47,926 nt of DNA from Acidimicrobiales bacterium (GCA_030681555.1 JAUXRW010000076.1:1-47926); one strand, 5' to 3'. Shown: positions 16,877 through 28,111, counted from the first letter of the stretch. Translations and numbers: made by a program. Notes: generated from the sequence alone by a model not told the origin.

Positions 16877-19800
16877 GGACGGGCTCCCTGCCCGGTGGTG
16901 CCGGCGATGGTCAGCCGGATGCGGAGGAGGGCTCGCAGGGCGATGAGCCAACCGAGGGCCTGGGCGGCGAGGAGGGCGTACCGGAGCGGCGGCGTGCGGA
17001 ACCGCAGCGTGGCGTCGCCGCCATCGGGCACGTCGAAGCCCATCGCCCACCCGTACGGCTTGGTGACCGGTGCCGACCGCCCGCCCACGGACAGCTGCCA
17101 GCGATCGGAGTGCGAGGCCGAGAACAGCACCACGGAGGCGTCGTCGACCGGACCGGACCAGCGCAGATGGCCGCGCTCCTCGGGGAGGACGCGCTCGACC
17201 GTGGCGAGGTCGAGGCCGGCCGTGCCCGAGACGCCGCCGTCGGAGGCAGGAGCGTCGGACGCCGGCACGCTGGCCCGGGCGCCGTAGAACGCCTCGTTCC
17301 GGAAGACCCTGAGGCCGGCCGGTACGTCGAGGGGTTCGAGGTCAAGCTGGGCGTCGAGCGTCACCATGAGGCCGTCGGGGATGGGCACGCCGTCGCTGGC
17401 GAAGGGCGCCGGAGCGACGCGCTCTGGCACGACGACGTAGGCCACCGCCATCGGCGCTAGCAGCCGACCCAGCCGGGCCGTCTGACCGGACCGCGCCAGG
17501 TCGAGGGCGTCGGCCATCAGCCCCGTCCGGCCGTCGTCGGAGCCGACGAGGAGGTCTTGCAGCCGGGGCGTCCCGCCGTCGGTGGTGGCGTAGGCCACCC
17601 CCTCGCTGAGCTCCCAGCCGGCCAGCGGAAGGGCTCGCGGGTCGCCCACCCAAAGCACTCGGAAGGCGTCGTCGTCGTTCTCGGCGTCGATGAAGCTCAG
17701 GGCCCGCGCATGGTCGCCGGCGGGCATCTGCCAGCGGCCGTCGAACGCCGCGCCGAGCACCGGCACCGTGCTCAGAGCCACCGCCGCCGCCGCGACGCCG
17801 GAGGCGATCTGGCGCCACCCGAATCGGTAGCCCGGGAGATCGACCTCGAACGCGGCCACGCCCATCGCCGCGGCAAGCGCCAGCCCCACGGCGGCCGGCG
17901 CAAGCAGCACCTCGGCGGGGGGCAGCGACACGGGCAGCGTGCCGCGCTGCGACGCCCAGGCCAGCGCCCAGAACGTCACCGCGAGGGTCCAACCCCGCAC
18001 GGCCCAGGCATGCCGCTCCCCGCGCCCGATGAGCAGCGGGAGCGCCGCCGCGACGAGGACGGCGTAGCCGAGCGGCGCGCCCCCGAGCGGCCCGACCTGG
18101 AAGCGCAGCAGGGCGTCGAGCCGGTCGGGCCCCCCGGTCGACTCCACGCCGGTGAGGGCGGACACGGGCGTGCCCGGGAGGAAGAAGTCGACGCTCCACG
18201 GGAGGTGGAGCAGGACGGCCACGGCGGCTGCGCAGCCCCCGACGACGAGCATCCGGCCCGAACCCTTGGTGCGGTAGACGAGGACGGACCCGAGCACGAG
18301 GGCCACCGTCATCACGAGCACCAGCACCACCGCGACCGGCAGGATCGTGGCCACGATGGCGGTGAGCACCCCGAGGGCGAGGATGAGCTGGCGGGGCGTG
18401 CGGATCCGGAGACCCGGCCCGGGATTGCCGTCGAGGAGCCCGAACGGGGCGAGCCGACTGGCCCGGGCGAGCAGCAGCACCATGGTCGGCGTCGCGGCGT
18501 AGAGGGCCAGCGCGCCCCAGCGGCCGGCGGCCAGCGCGTTGTAGGGCACGGGGTTGGACACGTAGACGAGCAGCGCGGCGATCTGCGCGTAGCGCGAGCC
18601 GGCTGGCCGGGCGAGCTGGTAGACGCCGAAGGCACCGACGGGCACCAGGCCGAGCGTCAGGACCGTGCGGAGCACGCCCATGGCGCCGCCCAACAGCAGG
18701 CCGAGCGCGCCGAAAGCGCCGAACGCCGTCGGGTTCGGGGATTCCGAGCCGAGGCCGGCGGTGTGCCAGCCGCTGGTCCACGAGCGGAACAGGTCGAACG
18801 GCGAGGAGGTGAAGGGCAGGAGCTCGCCGACCGAGGGAACACCCCGGGTGACGAGGTGGCGGCTGCCGGCGAGGAGCACCAGGCCGATGACGGCCCACAC
18901 GGTGGCGGCGAGCCGGAACGTGCCCGACTGCAGGACGCCGGCGGCGTCGCGGCCTGTGCGCGCCAGCCCGCTGAGTCGGTCGTCGCCACCGCCGATCTGG
19001 CCGCGCAGGAACTGGTTGAAGCGGGCGCTCCCCCTCGCCATGATGTGGCGCACCTCGGCGTCGGGCACCCGCCGGAACGAGCGCACCTGCTGCCGAGCCG
19101 CACGGAGCTCGTCGATCCGTCGCAGGTTCCACACCCACGCGCCGGCGACGTCGCGCGCATGGCGGGTCCGTCCCACGAGCAGCGCGTAGATCACCTCGGC
19201 GGCGTTCAGCACCGCGAGCTTCGGGACGGCGACGAGGAGGCTGAGCGGCGAGCAGGAGCTCAGCAGAACGCGCAGCCGGTGGCGGGACTGCAAGGTGCGC
19301 CGGTCGTCGACGTTGCGCCGGGCTCCGAGCGCTTCGAGGTGTCGCACCCGGGCATCAGGGGCGACGATGACCCGAGCCCCGGCGATGTGGGCTCGCCAGC
19401 AGAGGCTCACGTCGTCGAACAGGTAGTCGATGCCCTCGTCGAAGCCGCCGACCTCGGTGAACAGGTCGGCCCGCACCAGCGTGCACGCGCCGGGCACCGT
19501 GAAGACGTCCCGGACAGCGTCGTGCTGCTCCTGGTCGAGCTCGCCGCGCTCGACGAGAGGCACGGCGTAGCCGGCGTGGTCGATGCCCTCGCCCACCTGC
19601 AGGAGGCGGTCGGGCTCATCCCAGCGCACGAGCTTGGGGCCCACGATGGCGGCGTTGGAGCGGTAGGCCTCCTCGACGAGCAGGCGGACGACGTCTGGCG
19701 CGGGCGCCACGTCGTCGTGGCACATGAGGAAGAACGCCGCACCGTCGACGACGTCGAGGACGTCGTTGGCGGCGGCGCCGTAGCCGGGGTTGTCGTCCAG

Positions 19801-20031
19801 CCTTCGGACGAAGGCCCCGGGCGCCGCCTGTCCCACGCGGGGCTTGATCTCGTGGGTGCTGCCGGCGTCGACGACGAGCACGGCCAGGTTCGGGTAGTCC
19901 TGGGCCGCGAAGGCCGCCATCGTCTCCTCGAACCACGGGCCCGGATCCCGCGCGACGACGACGGCGACGACCGCAGGTGCGATCGGAGGCGCGCCGAGGG
20001 GCGCGTCAGGGCCAGGGGTCTGGGTCTCCAA
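16873..20031 (-). CDS. GT2 glycosyltransferase fused to a large membrane region
   Basis: This 1052-residue protein begins with a family 2 glycosyltransferase domain (about 20-260). Donor-site residues are DD at 106-107 in CHDDVAP, then GGFDE at 195-199 and FDD with W212. The rest (about 260-780) has more than ten membrane helices, followed by an extracytoplasmic domain (about 780-1010) and a final helix. The plan resembles actinobacterial cell-wall transferases that extend or cap a lipid-linked glycan. It is cotranscribed with DUF5719. The start is TTG 20031: no ATG or GTG lies nearby in frame, and a TACCCT box sits nine bases upstream. The glycan acceptor is unknown. Confidence 0.85.
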   Translation of the reverse strand: METQTPGPDAPLGAPPIAPAVVAVVVARDPGPWFEETMAAFAAQDYPNLAVLVVDAGSTHEIKPRVGQAAPGAFVRRLDDNPGYGAAANDVLDVVDGAAFFLMCHDDVAPAPDVVRLLVEEAYRSNAAIVGPKLVRWDEPDRLLQVGEGIDHAGYAVPLVERGELDQEQHDAVRDVFTVPGACTLVRADLFTEVGGFDEGIDYLFDDVSLCWRAHIAGARVIVAPDARVRHLEALGARRNVDDRRTLQSRHRLRVLLSSCSPLSLLVAVPKLAVLNAAEVIYALLVGRTRHARDVAGAWVWNLRRIDELRAARQQVRSFRRVPDAEVRHIMARGSARFNQFLRGQIGGGDDRLSGLARTGRDAAGVLQSGTFRLAATVWAVIGLVLLAGSRHLVTRGVPSVGELLPFTSSPFDLFRSWTSGWHTAGLGSESPNPTAFGAFGALGLLLGGAMGVLRTVLTLGLVPVGAFGVYQLARPAGSRYAQIAALLVYVSNPVPYNALAAGRWGALALYAATPTMVLLLARASRLAPFGLLDGNPGPGLRIRTPRQLILALGVLTAIVATILPVAVVLVLVMTVALVLGSVLVYRTKGSGRMLVVGGCAAAVAVLLHLPWSVDFFLPGTPVSALTGVESTGGPDRLDALLRFQVGPLGGAPLGYAVLVAAALPLLIGRGERHAWAVRGWTLAVTFWALAWASQRGTLPVSLPPAEVLLAPAAVGLALAAAMGVAAFEVDLPGYRFGWRQIASGVAAAAVALSTVPVLGAAFDGRWQMPAGDHARALSFIDAENDDDAFRVLWVGDPRALPLAGWELSEGVAYATTDGGTPRLQDLLVGSDDGRTGLMADALDLARSGQTARLGRLLAPMAVAYVVVPERVAPAPFASDGVPIPDGLMVTLDAQLDLEPLDVPAGLRVFRNEAFYGARASVPASDAPASDGGVSGTAGLDLATVERVLPEERGHLRWSGPVDDASVVLFSASHSDRWQLSVGGRSAPVTKPYGWAMGFDVPDGGDATLRFRTPPLRYALLAAQALGWLIALRALLRIRLTIAGTTGQGARP

Positions 20032-20040
20032 GGTTGTCCG

Positions 20041-20046
20041 AGGGTA
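20041..20046 (-). promoter_or_regulatory. Candidate -10 box (TACCCT) for the GT2/membrane gene
   Basis: TACCCT on the minus strand is followed by nine bases and the TTG at 20031. No Shine-Dalgarno sequence is present. Confidence 0.4.
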
Positions 20047-20120
20047 GTCGGGCGCCTCGCGGTGCTCGGGACACCGGGAGCCGCGCCCGGATCGTCGTGC
20101 GCGTGCTCGCGAATAGCTTC

Positions 20121-20152
20121 ACAAGCGCTTGCAATAGTTTGCAAGCGCTTGT
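20121..20152. promoter_or_regulatory. Paired palindromic operators, CAAGCGCTTG twice
   Basis: Two copies of the perfect palindrome CAAGCGCTTG lie at 20122-20131 and 20142-20151, with centres exactly 20 bp apart. Together they form a perfect 14-bp inverted repeat (ACAAGCGCTTGCAA and its complement) around TAGT. They cover the space between the -35 and -10 of the next promoter, so a repressor bound there should block it. The CAAGnnCTTG core recalls TetR-type KstR2 sites, and AAGCGCTT recalls LacI-type sites. No regulator gene is in the window. Confidence 0.85.
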
Positions 20153-20157
20153 ATCGT
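20129..20157 (+). promoter_or_regulatory. Sigma-70-like promoter TTGCAA-17-TATCGT
   Basis: TTGCAA (20129-20134) and TATCGT (20152-20157) are separated by exactly 17 bp. Transcription would begin near 20164, leaving a 25-base leader with the AAGGAG of the next gene. Both elements are embedded in or abut the paired operators. Confidence 0.75.
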
Positions 20158-20188
20158 GACCTGATCGTCCAAGACAAGGAGCCCGCAC

Positions 20189-20419
20189 ATGCAGGTTGAT
20201 GATGTCGCAAGCGTCATGAAGGATGCGGCCTACGTCTCGGTGGGTCTCGGGGTCATCGCCGTCCAGCGGCTCCAGGTCCGTCGCAACGAGCTCAACAAGC
20301 TGATCGCGGAGCAGGCCGACGAGGCCAAGGGTGCGCTCGACGCCGTCGGTGCCCTCGTGGGCGACCGCGTGAAGGTCGTCGAGGAGCGCCTCACCGCAGT
20401 CCTCGACCGCAGCCGCTGA
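20189..20419 (+). CDS. Small phasin-like protein under palindromic control
   Basis: The 76-residue protein is not assigned to a named family. A hydrophobic stretch (about 13-27, AAYVSVGLGVIAVQR) is followed by a long amphipathic charged helix (about 28-74). This plan resembles small phasin or granule/lipid-surface proteins, and similar short proteins seem common in Acidimicrobiia; both statements are inference. AAGGAG lies seven bases before the ATG, which makes it one of the few genes here with a full promoter and a strong ribosome-binding site. The two operators upstream imply tight induction by a ligand-sensing repressor. It stands apart from the GT4 gene that begins 70 bases later with its own -10 box. 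Confidence 0.75.
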   Translation: MQVDDVASVMKDAAYVSVGLGVIAVQRLQVRRNELNKLIAEQADEAKGALDAVGALVGDRVKVVEERLTAVLDRSR

Positions 20420-20475
20420 CCCGCGGCTGCGCGCCCACCCCCGGCCGGGTGACCCCGGCGCCCCGTGCCAGCGGG

Positions 20476-20481
20476 TAGACC
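20476..20481 (+). promoter_or_regulatory. Candidate -10 box (TAGACC) for the GT4 operon
   Basis: TAGACC is followed by seven bases and the ATG at 20489. The last base departs from TANNNT. No Shine-Dalgarno sequence precedes the start. Confidence 0.4.
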
Positions 20482-20488
20482 CGGGGGC

Positions 20489-21631
20489 ATGACGAGCAGC
20501 GCGGCGCCGCTCCCTCGGGTGGCCGTCGACGCGACGTCGCTGTACGACGTCCGCACCGGGATCGGCCGGTTCACCGAGGAGCTCCTCCGTGCGGTCGGCC
20601 TCCGGTCCGACCTGGAAGTGCTCGCCTTCGCCGTGACGCTGCGCGGTCGGGGCGACCTGGCCACGTTGGTGCCGCCCGGCGTCGGCACGACCCGGCGCTG
20701 GCCGATGGCCGCCCGGCCGCTGCGCACCCTGTGGCGCCGCGCCGACCACCCGCGCATCGAGCGGTGGACCGGTGACATCGACCTCGTCCACGGGTCGAAC
20801 TTCGTCGCGCCGCCGTCGCGCCGCGCCCGGGTGGCGACGGTCCACGACCTGACCTTCCTCCACCACCCGGAGCTGTGCACGCCCGACGTGCTGGAGTACG
20901 AGGGGCTCGTGCGCCGGCAGCTGCGCACCGGGGCCTGGGTGCACACTCCATCCCGATTCGTGCGGGACGAGGTGGTGCACCTGCTCGGCGCCGATCCGGC
21001 CCGCGTCGTGGCCGTGCCGCTCGGCGTCACACCCGGCGCGTCGCCCCGCCCCTCCCGAGGACGAGACCTTGCGGGCGGCGACCGCTACGTGCTCGCCGTC
21101 GGCACGGTGGAGCCGCGCAAGGACCTGCCCACCCTCGTCAGCGCGTTCGACGCGCTGGCGACCGACCACCCCGACCTGCGGCTCGTGCTGGCAGGACCGG
21201 AGGGGTGGGGCACCCGTGCCCTCGACGATGCCGTGGCCCGAGCCGGCCACGCGACCCGCATCGTGCGCCTCGGCTTCGTCTCCGAGGCCGACCGGGGGGG
21301 CCTCGTGGCGGGAGCCGCCGCCGTGGCCGTGCCGTCCCGCTACGAGGGCTTCGGCCTGTCCGCCGCCGAGGCCATGGCGGCCGGCACGCCGGTCGTGGCG
21401 TCCGACGCCGGCAGCCACCCCGAAGTGGTCGGCGAGGCCGGCCTGCTCGTGCCGCCCGGCGACCCCGATGCAATGGGCGCCGCCCTCCATCGGGTGCTCT
21501 CCGACCCCGTGCTCGCCGACACTCTCCGGCAGCGGGGGCGCGAGCGGGCCGCGCAGCTCACGTGGACGGCGACGGCAGACGGCATCGTCGACCTGTGGCG
21601 CCGCGCAATCGTGGACCGGCGAAGCCCCTAA
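20489..21631 (+). CDS. GT4-family glycosyltransferase
   Basis: This 380-residue GT-B enzyme belongs to glycosyltransferase group 1 (GT4). The N-terminal domain opens with VAVDATSLYDVRTGIGRFTEELL, and the acceptor side includes VATVHDLTFLHHPE. The donor side has AVGTVEPRKDLPTLV near 195 and the E(x7)E region PSRYEGFGLSAAEAMAAGTP near 275-295. Sequences of this type often transfer mannose or rhamnose. It begins a plus-strand operon with GDP-rhamnose synthesis genes, so a rhamnosyl or mannosyl transfer is a reasonable inference. ATG 20489 is chosen over an earlier in-frame start by promoter spacing and by family alignment. Confidence 0.88.
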   Translation: MTSSAAPLPRVAVDATSLYDVRTGIGRFTEELLRAVGLRSDLEVLAFAVTLRGRGDLATLVPPGVGTTRRWPMAARPLRTLWRRADHPRIERWTGDIDLVHGSNFVAPPSRRARVATVHDLTFLHHPELCTPDVLEYEGLVRRQLRTGAWVHTPSRFVRDEVVHLLGADPARVVAVPLGVTPGASPRPSRGRDLAGGDRYVLAVGTVEPRKDLPTLVSAFDALATDHPDLRLVLAGPEGWGTRALDDAVARAGHATRIVRLGFVSEADRGGLVAGAAAVAVPSRYEGFGLSAAEAMAAGTPVVASDAGSHPEVVGEAGLLVPPGDPDAMGAALHRVLSDPVLADTLRQRGRERAAQLTWTATADGIVDLWRRAIVDRRSP

Positions 21632-21661
21632 CTAGGCTCCCGCCCGTGTCTCGTCCCCTGA

Positions 21662-24540
<2,879 letters not shown>

Positions 24541-24553
24541 CGGGAGCCCGACC

Positions 24554-25252
24554 GTGACGCTCACCATCTCCCCGATCCAGGGGATCCCCGAGGTCCGGGC
24601 CGGCGACGACCTCGGCGGGCTGGTCGCCGCCGCCGTGCCGACGCTGCAGGACGGCGACGTCGTCGTCGTCACGCAGAAGGTGGTGTCCAAGGCGGAGGCC
24701 GCCATGGCGCCGATCGACCCCTCGGACCCTCGCGGGCACAGGGCGATCGTCGAGGCGGAGTCGGTGCGCATCGTCCGGCGGCGCGGCGAACTCATCATCA
24801 GCGAGACCAGGCACGGCTTCGTGTGCGCCAATGCCGGGGTCGACCTCTCGAACGTGGACGAGGGGTGGGCGGCGCTGCTCCCCGAGGACAGCGACCGGTC
24901 GGCGCGCCGCATCCGGGACGTGCTCCGAGCCCGGCTCGGGGTCGAGGTGGCCGTCATCGTCTCCGACACCTTCGGCCGGCCCTGGCGCCGCGGCCTCACC
25001 GACGTCGCCATCGGGTGCGCCGGCATCCGGGCGGTCGTCGACCTGCGCGGCACCGAGGACAGCCGTGGGCGCGAGCTGCAGGTCACGGAGGTCTGCGTGG
25101 TCGACGAGCTGGCGGCGGCGGCCGAGCTCGTGATGGGCAAGGCAACGGGTGTGGCGGCTGCCGTCGTGCGGGGGGTCGACCCGGCCTGGCTCGGCCAGGG
25201 CAACGTCCGCGCCGAGGTCGTGCGCCCCCCCGCCGAGGACCTCTTCCGCTAG
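24554..25252 (+). CDS. Coenzyme F420-0:L-glutamate ligase (CofE domain only)
   Basis: This 232-residue enzyme adds glutamate to F420-0 using GTP. CofE landmarks include DGDVVVVTQKVVSKAE near 35-50, VCANAGVDLSN near 95 and SDTFGRPWRRGLTDVAIG near 136-153. Mycobacterial FbiB is about 450 residues because it carries a C-terminal nitroreductase-like domain that reduces dehydro-F420-0 and helps chain extension. Here the protein stops after the ligase domain. That reductase must be encoded elsewhere, or be absent. GTG 24554 follows the fbiA stop by 13 bases, with GGGAG upstream. Confidence 0.92.
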   Translation: MTLTISPIQGIPEVRAGDDLGGLVAAAVPTLQDGDVVVVTQKVVSKAEAAMAPIDPSDPRGHRAIVEAESVRIVRRRGELIISETRHGFVCANAGVDLSNVDEGWAALLPEDSDRSARRIRDVLRARLGVEVAVIVSDTFGRPWRRGLTDVAIGCAGIRAVVDLRGTEDSRGRELQVTEVCVVDELAAAAELVMGKATGVAAAVVRGVDPAWLGQGNVRAEVVRPPAEDLFR

Positions 25253-25290
25253 CGCCGACCCCTCGCCGGCGAACTGGTCCACGGATGTGA

Positions 25291-26232
25291 TCAGCCGCGG
25301 AACCAGGCGAGGACCTCGCGCACGCCGGTGTCGAGATCGGTCCAGGGCTCCCAGCCCAGGTGGATCCTGGCGCGGCCCGGGTCGAGTGACGAGCGAGCCA
25401 GCTCGCCCGTGCGCGCCGCGGCCCGAAGCGCAGGCTCGGTGACGCCGGCGGCGGCGGCCATCGCGTCGTAGAGCTGGTTCACCGACGTCTCGCGGCTCGT
25501 GCCGATGTTGCAGAGGAGGCCGCTGCCCCGGGTGGCCGCCCGCACGAAGGCGTCGACGACGTCGTCGACGTAGACGAAGTCTCTGGTCTGCGTGCCGTCG
25601 CCGAAGATCGTGCACGGCTTCCCCTCCAGCAGGAGCCCAGCGAAGATCGCCACCACCCCCGCCTCGCCGTGCGGGTCCTGCCGGGGGCCGTACACGTTGG
25701 CCAGCGCCAGCGACGTGTACTCCAGGGCGTACATCTCCCGGTAGGCGTGGAGGTAGTCCGTGACGACGCGCTTGGCCACGCCGTAGGGCGACACGGGCTG
25801 CTGCGGGTGGCTCTCGCGCACCGGGAGGTCGGCCGGATCGGGCTCGCCGTAGATGGTGCCGCCGCTCGAGGCGAAGACCACCTTCCGGGCGCCGCCGATG
25901 CGGGCGCCCTCGATGACGTTGACGCTGCCGAGCACGTTCACCGCGGCATCGAAGGCGGGTTGGGCGACCGACACCCGGACGTCGACCTGGGCGGCCAGGT
26001 GGAACACCACCTCCGGGGCTCGCCGGGCGATCAGGTCGACGACGCCGGGATCGCGCACGTCGGCCTGGTGGACCTTCAGGTCGTGATCGCGGTTGCCTCG
26101 AGCGTCGGCGAGGTTGGCCAGCTTGCCGTTGGACAGATCGTCGATGACGTCGACGGCGTGACCCTCCGCTAGGAGGCGGTCGACGAGCGTGGAGCCGATG
26201 AAGCCGGCCCCGCCGGTGACCAGCGCCTTCAC
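25291..26232 (-). CDS. NAD-dependent sugar epimerase (GalE-like extended SDR)
   Basis: The 313-residue protein is an extended SDR with TGGAGFIGSTLVDRLL at the N-terminus, HLAAQVDVRVSV near 77, the SSGGTIYG strand and catalytic YGVAK near residue 150. The downstream segment ANVYGPRQDPHGEAGVVAIF is typical of UDP-glucose 4-epimerase-like enzymes, so interconversion of UDP-glucose and UDP-galactose (or their uronates) is most likely. Exact substrate is not certain. The GTG start overlaps the guanylyltransferase stop as GTGA. Its 3' end faces the F420 ligase gene across 38 bases. Confidence 0.82.
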   Translation of the reverse strand: MKALVTGGAGFIGSTLVDRLLAEGHAVDVIDDLSNGKLANLADARGNRDHDLKVHQADVRDPGVVDLIARRAPEVVFHLAAQVDVRVSVAQPAFDAAVNVLGSVNVIEGARIGGARKVVFASSGGTIYGEPDPADLPVRESHPQQPVSPYGVAKRVVTDYLHAYREMYALEYTSLALANVYGPRQDPHGEAGVVAIFAGLLLEGKPCTIFGDGTQTRDFVYVDDVVDAFVRAATRGSGLLCNIGTSRETSVNQLYDAMAAAAGVTEPALRAAARTGELARSSLDPGRARIHLGWEPWTDLDTGVREVLAWFRG

Positions 26233-27230
26233 CGGGTCGCCTCGGGCACCCGGGCCTCGGAGAGGCGCGCCCCCGCCGGGACGACGACGTCGTCGCCCAG
26301 CACCGAACCGGATTCGACCACGGCGCCCTCGCCCACCTCGGCCCGCGGCCCGACGACGGAGCCGCGGACGACGGCACCGGCGGCAACCCGGGCGCCGGGG
26401 AACAGCACGGAGCCGTGCACGGCCCCGTCGGCCGCGACCGCTGCACCGGCGCCGATCCACGACGTCTCCACGTGGCCGGCCACGTCGGCGGACGGGTGGA
26501 CGCCGTCCTCGGGGGCGCCGCGCCGTCCCGACAGCAGGTCGAGGTTGGCGGCCAGGTAGGTGGCGGGCGTGCCCGCGTCGATCCAGTACGTGTCGCCGTC
26601 GTAGGCGTACAGCGAGCGGTCCGCCACCAGCGCCGGGAAGGTGACCCGCTCGACGTTCACGGGCACGTCGGGCTCGATCCGCCCGATCAGCGCCGGCTCC
26701 ACGACGTACGTGCCGCCGTTGATGAGGTCGGTGGGCGCCTCGTGGCGCGGTGGCTTCTCGATGAAGGCGGTAACGCGTCCCTCCGCGTCCGTGGGCACGA
26801 CGCCGTAGCCCGACGGGTCGTCCACGCGGTGGAGGGCGATCGTGGCCTCGGCTCCGGCCCGCTCGTGGGCTGCTACCAGCGCGGTGATGTCGAGGTCCGT
26901 CAGGACGTCGCCGTTGACCACGATGAAGCGCTCGTCCACGCCGCCGTCCAAGGCCGCGAAGCGGATGGCGCCAGCGGTGTCCCGGGGTTCCGGCTCGATG
27001 GCGTAGTGCAGCGCGACGCCACCGCAGCGCCCCTCCGGGTAGGCGTCCTGGAAGGCATGCGGCCGGTAGCCGAGAGCCAGCACCGCCGTGTCGACGCCGT
27101 GCCGCCCGAGGTGCTCGAGCACCCGCTCGATCATGGGCCGGTTCCCCACGGGGAGCATCTGCTTCGGGGTGCTGAGCGTGAGCGGGCGAAGGCGCGTCCC
27201 GAACCCTCCCACGAGGACGACGGCCTTCAT
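26229..27230 (-). CDS. Sugar-1-phosphate nucleotidyltransferase, likely mannose-1-P guanylyltransferase
   Basis: This 333-residue protein joins a nucleotidyltransferase domain (1-235) to a left-handed beta-helix of hexapeptide repeats (about 250-333). The catalytic signature is LVGGFGTRLRPLTLSTPKQM, with VVNGDVLTDLD near 105 and IEKPP near 155. The same layout occurs in the mycobacterial ManB/MpgA GDP-mannose pyrophosphorylase that lies near fbiA and rmlD, so GTP plus mannose-1-P to GDP-mannose is favoured. Glucose-1-P use cannot be excluded. ATG 27230 has AGGAG eleven bases upstream. It could supply the gmd enzyme 3.6 kb away. Confidence 0.85.
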   Translation of the reverse strand: MKAVVLVGGFGTRLRPLTLSTPKQMLPVGNRPMIERVLEHLGRHGVDTAVLALGYRPHAFQDAYPEGRCGGVALHYAIEPEPRDTAGAIRFAALDGGVDERFIVVNGDVLTDLDITALVAAHERAGAEATIALHRVDDPSGYGVVPTDAEGRVTAFIEKPPRHEAPTDLINGGTYVVEPALIGRIEPDVPVNVERVTFPALVADRSLYAYDGDTYWIDAGTPATYLAANLDLLSGRRGAPEDGVHPSADVAGHVETSWIGAGAAVAADGAVHGSVLFPGARVAAGAVVRGSVVGPRAEVGEGAVVESGSVLGDDVVVPAGARLSEARVPEATR

Positions 27231-27244
27231 GTGCAGCGGGACTC

Positions 27245-28057
27245 CTACGGCGCCGCGGTGGTCGTGGTCTCGGCCGGCACGGTCGTGGTGGGCTCCGAGG
27301 GCTCGCCGGTCACCGCGGAGGTGCTCGTGGTCGCGCTCGGGTCGCCGGGGGCGGTCGTCGTGGTGTTGCCCTCTTCGTCCGGCACCTGGCCGCCGTCGGC
27401 GGCGCCCAGCTCGGAGAGCTGCTCTGCGTTCGGCGGCTTCGGGATGTCGCCGTCTTCGTCGCCGTAGAAGATCGTGATGCCGGCACCGTCGTCGGTCAGG
27501 CGGAGGTCGCCGAAGTCGCCGGTGACCACCTCGGGGTCGGAGGCCTCGTCCTGGACGTCCTCCCAGTACGCCACCCGGAGCACGGGATCGTCGATCCCCT
27601 CGCACTCCGTGTCGTCCTCCTCGTACGTCTCCCCGAGGTACTCGAGCTTCGTGTTCGACAACTCGATCTCGAGGCCACCGTCGTCACGCGCGTCCTCGAT
27701 GTAGCGGTCGAGGGTGGCGTTGGCGCCGACCCCGAGCTGCGAGAACGGGTGGAGGTGGATGACGCCGTCGCCGTGGGTGTGGATGCCGATCGGCGACTCG
27801 AACTCGGGGATGTCCTGCAGGAACTGCCCGCAGGCGTTGACGGCGAAGGCCTGGTGGATGTGGTCGCCGAGCTGCGGCACCCCGCCGAGGTCGTCGTTCC
27901 GGCGGTCGTCCCGGGCGTACACGACGAGCGCGACCCCGAGCAGGATGACCAGCGTGAGCACGCTGGGGAACAGCACGCTCCTCGGCTGGCCGGACGAGAC
28001 CCGGCCGCCGGCGCGGGCTGCGCGAGCGACCTTCTTGGCTGACGATGCCTTACCCAT
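27245..28057 (-). CDS. Membrane-anchored His-rich protein with Thr-rich tail
   Basis: The 270-residue protein has a basic start, one membrane helix (about 29-47) and a long extracytoplasmic part. A His cluster (H66, H68, H93, H95, H101, H103) includes GIHTHGDGVIHLHPF and may bind metal; this is inference from residues only. One conserved-looking Cys sits at 76 (NACGQF). The last 45 residues are almost all Thr, Ala, Pro, Ser and Glu, probably a flexible and perhaps glycosylated tail. I know similar proteins in Acidimicrobiia by style but no function. It sits 14 bases before the guanylyltransferase gene. No sorting signal is seen. Confidence 0.75.
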   Translation of the reverse strand: MGKASSAKKVARAARAGGRVSSGQPRSVLFPSVLTLVILLGVALVVYARDDRRNDDLGGVPQLGDHIHQAFAVNACGQFLQDIPEFESPIGIHTHGDGVIHLHPFSQLGVGANATLDRYIEDARDDGGLEIELSNTKLEYLGETYEEDDTECEGIDDPVLRVAYWEDVQDEASDPEVVTGDFGDLRLTDDGAGITIFYGDEDGDIPKPPNAEQLSELGAADGGQVPDEEGNTTTTAPGDPSATTSTSAVTGEPSEPTTTVPAETTTTAAP

Positions 28058-28073
28058 AGGGTTCCGAACCCTA
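28057..28073. promoter_or_regulatory. Palindrome at the start of the His-rich protein gene
   Basis: TAGGGTTCCGAACCCTA is a perfect 8-bp inverted repeat with a single central base, ending on the start codon. TAGGGT on the minus strand could itself be a -10 box, ten bases before the ATG. It may be an operator, but a palindrome this size can arise by chance in a window this long. Confidence 0.3.
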
Positions 28074-28111
28074 CAAGAGGGCCCCGCACCGACCCATTCG
28101 ACGGATGGGCG

